From Ascidia mentula (Eukaryota > Chordata > Ascidiacea > Phlebobranchia > Ascidiidae), in NCBI GenBank assembly GCA_947561715.1, contig OX387205.1, positions 1,989,001-2,053,000 on the forward strand: DNA of 64,000 nt, in the 5' to 3' direction. Each line of letters begins with the position of its first letter. Position 1 is the first letter of the stretch. A program made the position numbers and the translations under genes. Positions 55,701 through 64,000 of this stretch are shown piece after piece. The notes under the pieces were generated by a model. It saw nothing but the letters and a program-made list of their open reading frames with translations, did no database searches and was not told the origin of the DNA.

Positions 55701-58216
55701 TTGTCCTGCTCCGTCCACTGTTGGCATTGCGATCAGCGAAAATATTTTCTCTTTCAGATGATGGAGATCGAACTCTAGCATCCATTGAACTTCCTGTGAT
55801 TGTTCGAATAATAAACCAACCTTGCGTTGATAGTCAGCAAATAAATACTGTCCTTCCCCTGACAATTAGCAGACAAATAGCAGAAATTTGCATTTTCCAC
55901 AGCGGCCAAATGACCCGACAGGATGATTGAATGATAATCAGTCACGACTGCGTGCATGCTTTTAAGCAAACACATGCGACATGTGAGGTAACGAATTTTT
56001 TTTTTTAGAGGTCAGTTGTTAATTTTTAATTGCTTTTGGACTTCTAAGTTGGTTTTATAAACTTCCACATTCTTTTTAAACACTTAAAAACTTTAAATGC
56101 ATGTAGAAAGAACTAAAAATAAAGTTATCATAATATTTCCATAAACTCGGATCCTGGGGATTTGAAACATGCAAAGCCGTGCTAAGACACGACGGTATTT
56201 ATACCTCGTAATGGCTTTCGGTTGGAAACAGCATTCCTTCCCCTGCGGTAGTGTTTCGGAGAAGTGTCGACACTACTAGTGGTCGTTGCTGTGGATGACT
56301 CTGAAACTTTTCTTTCCCGTGTAACCTCATCGCTAGCGAGAGTTGACCAAGATGTAAAAGAACCTGTTGCTGTTGGGCTTTGAGGTAAATTGTGAGTTGG
56401 AGAAACTATTCCGGAAGACATGCGTTGGACTTGAGGAGGAGGCTGACGGATTGGTGTAGATTCAAGGCACTCGAACATCTACAAATATTTTCACTGTTTC
56501 AATCAAAATATTTACATGATACTGAGTAACATGTCAGGAGCTCTGACAACCAAAGTTAAACTAATAAATTCCACTGAAGCTAAGACACCTACACAAATTA
56601 TTGCAAATCCACCATAACTTGACTCAGTCCACATAAGCTATTGTATTTTTTTAAACTACATTCTGTGACAAATATTGCACTTAAGCAAAACTAATTAGAC
56701 ACAAAGTCAATTAGGCAGAGATTTAAGAAATTTGGTCACAAAACATGAGGCATTTGTCAGCTGACCTTTTTTGCGGATGCAAATTTGTTTCTGCGAGATT
56801 GTTTGTCGTTAGTTCCATTGGTGGATTTTGCATCAGCTGCCATGTTAGAATCAGGTGTCCCAGTTTGCATAAATTTGTACTTTATCCTTGAAACATGGGT
56901 TCCAAAATTCTCACTGCAAGGGAATATTTTGTGTGAAAACTTTGGTCATGGAGTAACGCATTGTGACACAACAAAGACAAAAATAATCTCAAAGTAAATA
57001 AACATTCACAAAAGTTCCTAACTTAGTAACTTTACACAAATGAGTTCTCATATAATAGGTTATATTGAATGCACCTTAATGAATGGACACATACCCAAGT
57101 CTTCAATTTACATGCAGCAACTGGCTATCATAAACTTGAAAGTACATTTAATTCAGCCTAAAACAATTAAATCATCAAACCTTGTTGCAACAAGCACTTT
57201 GCTTAGTGTTCAAATACTATCAGGTTTAAAATGCAGACATTAACAACATGCGCACTATTTGATTTACACAATCACTTCAATCTCAAAACATCTGTCAAGG
57301 AAACTGTCTGGTTCCTTCCTTGAAACTATAACCAGACTGACTGTACACAACTGTGATGCAGACAACACTTCTAACATTGCTTTGTTTTGGAGAGGGAGGA
57401 AGCCAGTGGGCGTAAATCATATTTCCCTTTAAACTACAGTTTTACGGGGAATAAACCAAACTGGGCTGAGTCCTTCTCCTTTGATAAGAGAGTTAAAACC
57501 AACGTGGGTAACGAATGTGTGTATAGTATATGACTTTATCGTAATTTTAATATCGCAAAAAAACTTTCGATGTGCTGTCAAGAAACCAAAGCTACTGAAT
57601 CAACAACACACTGTGAGTTTACTCAAGTTGGGCGTCAGTCTCCATCAATGATTCACTAAACTGAAGAAGTATAACTTTCTGAATTCCTGGACATTCTTTA
57701 CGTTTGTGTCTTAGTTACAAAGCTGAAGACTGAGAAGGGAAACCTTATTGTTCTCTTAGTTTTTGTATGAAAGTTATGCCTCTGGCTAAAGAATAAGACT
57801 TAAATGCTTGTGACCCATAAATGGGTCTCATGCCTTAAGAATGGCTTAAATGCTTGTATTTGTATATAAAGTATGATTATTGTAAATATAAGAGCCACAC
57901 TATTTATATGTATAGTGTTGTAGTGTACGCATGCATTGGCATTTATTGAAACAGTGCAACTGTTAGCAGTTGTTAGATGGTAATTGCTGTATAATGCAAT
58001 ATTGTAGTCTTGACTTCACAATGAAAACAAAGACCAAGTGAACATAAACAACAAACTTTAACTTCGCATTATTTCACTAATTTCATGAATAAAACATTTT
58101 TTAACTTACTCATCATGGGAATTGATTTCTTTGACAAGATTTTCTTGAAGAGCATTAAATCGCCGCCCACATTTGGTTCTGTGTGTTGGCGATGTAAGTA
58201 CAGCAGGTGAAGCCAT
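37762..58216 (-). CDS. PPP1R9A: neurabin-type PP1-targeting, actin-binding scaffold with PDZ and SAM domains (25 exons)
   Basis: About 1484 aa. Neurabins bind F-actin and recruit protein phosphatase 1 at cell junctions and synapses. Exons (minus): 58110-58216, 56766-56913, 56205-56478, 55656-55793, 54154-55343, 53473-53548, 53094-53248, 47185-47317, 46758-46878, 46390-46537, 46095-46172, 45539-45619, 44447-44722, 42932-43000, 42673-42810, 42314-42459, 41792-41888, 41146-41302, 40744-40886, 40144-40260, 39725-39813, 39296-39428, 38846-38944, 38029-38220, 37762-37911. The N-terminus has the neurabin FxALQ and [10 protein letters not shown] actin-binding segments. Exon 5 is a Ser-rich linker. 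KVNF (687-690) followed by STAPI is the PP1 RVxF dock. The PDZ domain (about 735-826) has [10 protein letters not shown]. Coiled coil is about 999-1178, with [18 protein letters not shown] starts near W1395. The SAM domain favours neurabin-1 over spinophilin, although invertebrates usually have one pro-orthologue. Exon 55656 uses a probable GC donor. Confidence 0.93.
41561..41632 (-). tRNA. tRNA-like pseudogene or tRNA-derived repeat, second copy
   Basis: The minus strand has acceptor GCTCCTA/CGGGAGC, D-arm GCTTAGTAGGTAGGGC and T-arm GTGGGTTCAAACCTCAC, but the anticodon arm cannot form a proper stem. It shares ends and the downstream TTGATTTTTT tail with 20712-20784. It lies in a neurabin intron. 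Confidence 0.6.
42101..42238. repeat. foldback MITE (family B), second copy
   Basis: Inverted segments GATGGCCACTGTTTCGACCT and AGGTCGAAACAGTGGCCA, with central CTGCACTGATGAGACC, match the element at 35033-35190. It lies in a neurabin intron. Confidence 0.8.
44008..44343 (-). CDS. possible alternative terminal exon of neurabin
   Basis: A 111-codon frame directly follows a possible acceptor (TCTTCATGAAG) inside the intron after neurabin exon 44447-44722, and it continues in phase 0 from that exon to a TAA. The predicted tail is very basic ([21 protein letters not shown]) and its codon use looks coding. If spliced in, it would give an isoform with the PDZ domain but without the coiled coil and SAM. 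No transcript evidence is available, so it could also be a chance frame. Confidence 0.35.
   Translation of the reverse strand, partial: DLHLLEVKSICKDETRCFVAKWQRRRTKPRKCHLDSSKVVKLPKHNIAKQSKSEKLTKRQINAVSTMGAKRRFLQSQQTSTVKIADVKKRPSFRACHKVNIKERIRNYENR
47318..53093. other. 5.8-kb neurabin intron 7
   Basis: The largest neurabin intron separates the PP1-docking exon (53094-53248) from the start of the PDZ-encoding exons. It contains a CpG-richer stretch at about 47.6-49.3 kb with a TGACGTCA palindrome (49098-49105) and a plus-strand frame at 48889-49089, plus an imperfect tandem duplication near 50360-50421 (GTGAGAAGAT...AAGATATGATTA twice). No complete nested gene is supported. Confidence 0.5.
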
Positions 58217-60216
58217 GGCAACGTAGAATAAATGTTCTCAAGCAAAAAATCCACAGCGTTTTACAGGATTACAGAATATGATTATTTATGTACAGACATT
58301 AGAAACACAGTGAACATTTTTTGGAGTATTATGATATACTGAAAGTACAAAAAGTTGCATTGCTATTAATATAAATATTTGAGAAAGCATCGACATTTAC
58401 AGAACACAAAAAAGGGCCAACTTTCATCCATGACACTCTGAATGTTAAGTATGGATGATGGTTTTTATTGCGTGGGACAATTTTGGAGATGATCTCAATT
58501 TTCATGACCTTATCTTGGTCAAAAACATTCCCCGGGGGCATATTGCACATTAACAGGTAACAGATTGAAGAAAAGAACACAATCTAAAACCACCTGTATA
58601 TTGTAAATGAAACTAATTGTCATAGTTTATGTTGATTTATTAAATTAAACATATTGTCTTTCATTTACGTTGATCAATTCAAATGTGATGACTAATAAGA
58701 TTTTGTTGTTGGAGTTGCAGTCTAACCTATCGAAGAATCAAAATCAACAAAATAATTCATAAATCCAATGAAAGAACTCCAAGTTGTGTGATAGTCAACA
58801 TATTAATGAAATACTGAAAACAACTTCGACTCAAATAAATCACGACATCACAAAAAGAAACTTAACACGCAGACCAAAAATTTAAACTATTTTGATAATT
58901 CGTTCTGTGCTCGTCACATTGACCGTTGATCAACTTAAAACCAATACAACTTGACCAGAGTTAAAACTTTGTTTGTAACGAGGCTGGCGAAAGCAGGAAA
59001 CAAAGAGGGCAATTTGGCTGCCAACAACAACACATACGCCTACTCGGTTGCACACTTCGCTGAGAAAATTTTTGAAATTAGTCACACAAAAAACTTTTTC
59101 ATGTTTCCCGCAAGCGAAAAAAGACGAACGTGGTTTCTTTAGCGACATCTAGAGGTTAAAATAAATTATTTCAAACGGTCACTAATAGCGCAATGGAGCC
59201 ATTTTTGCGCAAGTGCATCGTCTAGCGAAAAAAAACAAAATTTAAACAATCCGCTAAAGGTCGCTGTTTAAACATCTTCACACAAAAATCGTGTTGCACA
59301 CAAAATAAATATAGTGCAAGTTGTAAAGTGTTGTGTTGTCTACTGCTGCTTATTTTTTGTGTGTAAATGTGTGAAAAATCAACGAATTGAAATTCATGTA
59401 TTTACTTCCACTTCAGCCAAGAGAAACCACAAAAAAACAACCATATGCTACGCTAGAAAATCGATAAGACGATGCCATGACGCGGTTGTTCCACTCCATT
59501 TGGTCCTTGTGATTTATTGCGCTATAACTCCGACAGCAAAGCTTTTTTATTGACTTTTTATGTTTAGATATCGTATGCGGGAAAACGAAACATGTGTGGG
59601 TAAAATTACAAAGCTAGAATTCACTTCAATGTCTATTTGGGAAAGGACGTATAGGGCTACAGACCCTGTTTTACCTGTGAGGTTTAGCTATCACGCAAAC
59701 TCTTGCAACATAATTTATTTTCGCTAAACTACACGTAGCATTAATACTTGCCAAAAATGTCATCATCACCGTCATCACCAGCTAAATCACGTGAGTACAT
59801 CGGGCGATTTCAGCCAATTGCGTGCGTTTGTGAACAGCATAATGGCGTAGGGTAGACGAGCTAGAACAGGAACCAAAACATTCTGGTAGTTTCTGAAAAA
59901 TTGCGCCTGCTACTGCAACATTATGAAAAGCGGAACTTGTATTGTGTTACACAGTTTATTATAGTTTGGAACTTTGACTAGCTACTAGTTGAACGTGGAT
60001 ATTTTAAGGGCAAAAACCTTTCAAATTTAACGTTGTTCGGCTCTTTGCTTTACCAGTCGATACAGTTGCAACGTTTTGAATTGTTGTGTAGCAATTGTGA
60101 CGTCGTGAATGAAAAAAAACTGTGACTGTTCCTGATAAATTTTATGTGTTTTTTTCTGTAGTTGTCGAAAAGTCTGGTAATTAGTTTAACAACGTGAATT
60201 TCGCCAACTTCTGACG
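58217..60216. promoter_or_regulatory. divergent promoter interval between neurabin and TMBIM6
   Basis: Two kilobases between the neurabin start codon (minus) and the TMBIM6 start codon (plus). No supported coding sequence. A pyrimidine tract plus TAG at about 60149-60162 just before the TMBIM6 ATG could be a 5' UTR splice acceptor or a trans-splice acceptor. Confidence 0.45.
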
Positions 60217-62603
60217 ATGGATTCACTTTTCGGAAACCGAAGAGTGAGCATGGCTGCGTTGACCGATTTTTCCCAACTGTGAGTTAAGTTGACATGATAA
60301 CTTATCCCAAAATAATTGCTTACTTTGCTGGCTTCATTGCCATATAGTTTTTGTAATTAAAGCAAACAAACTTATCTTGACTATGTACCATGCTTAATTT
60401 TAAAACTTTTATATATGTATATGTAAACATATATATATATATACCATATATGTGTGTGTGTAAGTGGCAATTTCAAATACAAAACACTGCTATTTTGAAA
60501 CATAATTAGTTGTTTACAGTAATTTCAAAAACATTAAAAAAATGTTTGTCACTGTTACTAACAAGTTATCCTACAATGTTAATTTAACATTACAACAACT
60601 ATAACCCTACTACGTTTGCAATATAAGAAAATGGCTTGGGATATTCCTCATTGCATTTTAAATCAATACCACAGTCTGTCTTCAAGAAACATATGGTTCC
60701 TTGACATGCAGATTGAAAATACTTCCTGTTTCAGGACAATATCGACCAAGAACCATCTGAAAAATGTTTACACATGCCTTGCCCTTACCATGCTGTGTGC
60801 CAGTGCTGGTGCATTCCTTCATCTTAAGGGGGGATTTCTACAGGTAGAGTTCTGTTTGAAGAAGAAACAATTAAAAAATTGTCAACTTGAAACTTGTTAT
60901 GTTGTAAACAGATTATTATTTGCTAAACAACAATAAATGATAAATAACATGACTGTTTGCCATCGGAAGTTTAGATTTTTTAAAAAAGGTGTGATTTTGG
61001 TTGGAGTTAAACAAGATATATAAATGGTGTGTATATTCAAGTTGAAATCTCTTATAGTTACACTGATAATATCAACTACACATAATTCTTCTGCCGGAAC
61101 TGTCGCTACTGATATGCCTGTGGGCATAACATTGCTAGGAAAAACCTCATTTGTCCCGCGGGCTTTTCTTTTTAACCATAATACATGGAAAAAGTTAAAA
61201 CAAGCTGAATGTCAAATTTCCACATATGTAGCTCTTTACCAAGGTTACCCAATTATGGTTTCAAAGGCAAAACTTTCTCTTTTGAACTGTCAATTATATT
61301 CATGTGTTTTACTGATATGTAATGTAACACAGGGAGGATTTCTATCAACCATCGTTGCAATTGGCCTCATGATATGGCTTGCCTCGACATCTCATACCAA
61401 GGAAAATCAAACCAAGAGAGTAGGAATTTTGGCTGCCTTTGGTGGAGCAATGGGTAATGGTTTTTATACCAAACGTGGGAACATTTGTGTGGTACTAAAA
61501 CAGATTTGCTTTGTTAAATTCCGTTATGGTATTAACTCTCAATTACAAATTCCTTCAGCATTCACCATTTGTTACCCACAAAATATTTCAAAAAAGGTGC
61601 TAATTCTGATTGCTGTATTCCTAGCTGGGACATGATTTAAAAACCTATTCTGTGGATCAAGAATAAAGTGTTTATATTATGCTTTTATTTCTATGTGCAG
61701 GATTGGGTTTGGGACCAGTTCTAGACTTTGCGATCCAAGTCAACCCACAGATCATTGTCACTGCCTTCATTGCTACGTCCGTAATATTTGTGTGCTTCAG
61801 CGTGAGTGCCCTCTATGCTCAACGTAGATCTTACCTCTATCTTGGAGGTAAGACAAATACTTCAGTATTTATTTATTCGTTTTCAGGGCAAAAAAGTTGT
61901 AAAATATCAAATTTTTATTTGGTAATTATTCTGGCAGTTTGAAAATCTATTTGTACGTTTATTTTTCTAGGATTCCTGGGCAGTGCATTGACCATGATGT
62001 TGGTGACTTCATTGCTCAACCTCTTCTTTAAGTCATTTGCAGTCTTCCAGTTCCAGTTATATGCTGGAGTAGCAGTTTTCTGTGCATTCATTTTGTACGA
62101 CACCCAACTTATCGTTGAACGCCACATGAACGGAGACAATGACTATATTTGGTGAGTAGGACGTACTGCAGTACAGTTAGTTTCCTAATTTTGCATGTCC
62201 ACAAAATAGCTAAAAAACTACTTGTGTGAATATGTGATGAAATTTAAACTAGTGCCATGTAGCAGCATCAGCAAAAACAGGCACTTAAACTCTTTTTACC
62301 TCTTTTGATCATTGCTACAGTACTTAGTCGTGTGGGTGGGTGTTGGCAATGTCACATATATGTACACATTACAGCATCTCCAATGTTGCCAGGTTGTCCT
62401 TATTAATCAATGTGACAGTTGACATAATCAATGCTAAGCTTGAGTGACATATAACAAGAGTCAGACCAGTAGGATGTTTCCTTTTCACCAACACATGTTG
62501 TCACAGGCACAGTGTTGACCTCTTCCTCGACTTCATCAACATTTTCCGTCGTCTGATTATAATTCTCGGTCTCAACGAGAACAAAAACAACAAGAAGAAG
62601 TAG
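60217..62603 (+). CDS. TMBIM6: Bax inhibitor-1 (TMBIM6), complete, six exons
   Basis: Exons 60217-60278, 60735-60843, 61333-61453, 61701-61847, 61971-62151 and 62507-62603, with consensus GT/AG, give 238 aa (human has 237). TMBIM6 is a multi-pass ER membrane protein that lowers ER calcium load (pH-gated calcium leak) and suppresses ER-stress death. The family order of hydrophobic helices is clear, with [36 protein letters not shown] and [17 protein letters not shown]. The Asp residues of YDTQLI and LFLDFI correspond to the pH-sensing pair known in the family. The C-terminus is basic (NENKNNKKK) as expected. The gene diverges from neurabin and converges on the dehydrogenase. Confidence 0.96.
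60413..60462. repeat. TA/TG-rich microsatellite
   Basis: Alternating TATATG, TATATA and TGTG tracts in the first intron of TMBIM6. Confidence 0.8.
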
Positions 62604-63015
62604 ATTAAGGAGTTGTCGTCTTGTCTGTTGTATATAACTGTGCAGTTGTGTGTGTGTATTAAAATTTTGGCCGTAAATTTTAACTGCTAGAAGTAATAGC
62701 AACTTTAAGTCGGTAAATTGTTTAAAAAGATAAATGTTTACAATGTGGTAGAGGTATTTTTGTTGGTTTGGGAGGTTACACTGTTTCAGCCATTGATAAA
62801 AGTAAAAATGTTTGTAAGTTTGTTTAAAATTCTAAAACGTGGTACCTTGTATTAAGTTTGTTAAAGTATTTGTTTTCAATATCTGAACATGTTCTTAAAA
62901 CCAACTATTTACACGACTAATAACTGCTTTTTGCTTGCTTACATTATCTTAACAGAAACAGCGGAGTTTAAGACATTCTTTTCACTTCCATTTTGTGGCA
63001 ATTTCATCTTGTGTA

Positions 63016-63021
63016 AATAAA
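63016..63021 (+). terminator. TMBIM6 polyA signal
   Basis: AATAAA about 410 nt after the TMBIM6 stop, before the convergent dehydrogenase. Confidence 0.5.
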
Positions 63022-63375
63022 ATAATCTATAATATCGATCTGTTTTGTTTTACTCACTGGTCTTCAGTCGGTAGCCGATTTGTCAAAAGCTTGTAATCAG
63101 CAGATTGGTGAAAATGATTCATAACGGTAATCACTCAACCAGTATTGCAATATAGTTACTGCTAATAAACTTTAGCACTGCTTTACTTTTGGCAGTTGCA
63201 CACAGATTGTAAACAGTGCGATCTTTCAAACAGAAATATGAAAGAAAACCATGGAACTAAATTTAATACAGGATTATCTTCAGAACAAAATTCACGCTAA
63301 AAGCTTTGTTAGTTTAGACAGCGAAAAAGTGCATAGAATTACAATAATTTATAACCATACAGATGAATGGTTCAA

Positions 63376-63956
63376 CTACAACTTCTGCTTCAACAATTGG
63401 TCGCGGATTTCTAGTTTCGAAACACTTCCCAAATGAACTTCATCCGGTCCATCTGCAATTCTGAGTGTTCTTGCACCTGAATACCTACAAAAAATAGCAC
63501 AAATTAGTTGAGGCTTGTACCAAGACATAATAATGTGCCACGACTGGCAATTAATATACTTGACAAATACATGGAGATATCAACATGCTGCCACAAGTTT
63601 TGATCAGAAGAAATCTCAAAAGGATTAACCTTCCACAACTTTTAATTATTGATGATTCATAACTTAGATGGGCGACCACAACTGTGCCACCAAAGTTTCA
63701 AAAATATAGGTTATCCCCTAATCACCGACATTAGGACCAAAAAATGGTTTGACATTTGAAAATTGCATTTTTCCATTTGATAATACACTTGCAATCAAAA
63801 ATAATTGGGACACCAACTCTTGCTGAATAACATGTTGAATAATTACCAAGCGGACAGAGGGGTGTCCTGAGATACTCCAGCTCCTCCATGGATTTGTATA
63901 GCTTGATCGATCACCTTGCACAACATTCGAGGTCCAGCTACTTTTATCATAGCAAT
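63376..63956 (-). CDS. acyl-CoA dehydrogenase, ACAD10/11-like, last two exons (partial)
   Basis: Exons 63847-63956 and 63376-63484 (minus) join in phase 2; the gene continues beyond the right edge. The product oxidises acyl-CoA using FAD. The visible C-terminal part has [11 protein letters not shown], the [14 protein letters not shown] segment of the helical FAD/dimer region and the family signature [15 protein letters not shown]. The GAGVSQD and DGPDEVH combination fits the ACAD10/ACAD11 branch (long-chain acyl-CoA and 4-hydroxy-acid use) better than short- or medium-chain enzymes, but the visible part is too short to separate ACAD10 from ACAD11. The last residues QKL resemble but do not match a strict peroxisomal PTS1. 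Confidence 0.88.
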
Positions 63957-64000
63957 CTAAAAGCAGTTACTTTTATGCTGCAAGTTGTTGTGAAACACAA

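Noticed and set aside
58069..58254. 61-codon minus frame beginning [14 protein letters not shown]
   Set aside because: The neurabin first exon reads in another frame from the ATG at 58216 and joins in phase to exon 2 with the conserved actin-binding segment.
61024..61635. 203-codon plus frame in the TMBIM6 region
   Set aside because: It reads through introns; only 61333-61453 is coding, and splicing gives the full Bax inhibitor-1 sequence.

Overview
This is an AT-rich eukaryotic nuclear window with intron-dense genes, GT-AG splicing (a few GC-AG introns), short polyA-proximal 3' ends and many small non-autonomous DNA transposons. The gene content is that of an animal: MUS81, a UCP1-3-type uncoupling carrier, DNA topoisomerase II, a SAM-domain neurabin, Bax inhibitor-1 and an ACAD10/11-like acyl-CoA dehydrogenase. 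Compact genes and family features suggest an invertebrate deuterostome, most likely a tunicate such as an ascidian. That is inference from style, not a species call. No prokaryotic operons, CRISPR arrays or phage are present.

Layout: 76-989 (+) is the 3' terminal coding part of an unrecognised gene. 2570-4414 (+) is a single-exon MUS81. 5358-8757 (-) is a six-exon mitochondrial uncoupling protein with an unusual insertion of about 100 residues. 9427-13935 (+) is a four-exon gene, reconstructed here from splice phases, with no family I recognise. 14.0-18.2 kb holds no gene I can support but has repeated GC-box/CCAAT modules. 18207-35473 (-) is a complete topoisomerase II gene of about 35 exons whose introns are loaded with hAT-like and foldback elements. 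37762-58216 (-) is a 25-exon neurabin gene (PP1 docking motif, PDZ, coiled coil, SAM). 60217-62603 (+) is a six-exon TMBIM6 (Bax inhibitor-1). 63376-63956 (-) holds the last two exons of an acyl-CoA dehydrogenase that continues beyond the right edge.

The genes form an ordinary eukaryotic neighbourhood rather than a pathway cluster. MUS81 and UCP are convergent, UCP and the unknown four-exon gene are divergent, neurabin and TMBIM6 are divergent, and TMBIM6 and the dehydrogenase are convergent. Exon boundaries were worked out by eye from splice motifs, phase consistency and knowledge of the protein families. The phases close exactly for UCP (421 aa), TMBIM6 (238 aa), neurabin (about 1484 aa), TOP2 (about 1515 aa) and the unknown gene (274 aa).

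I did not find a new defence or enzymatic system. The observations most worth following are the expanded matrix loop of the UCP, the unknown four-exon gene, two tandem hAT-like insertions sharing one 8-bp target duplication, an excess of TGACGTCA palindromes, and a possible alternative basic C-terminus of neurabin.
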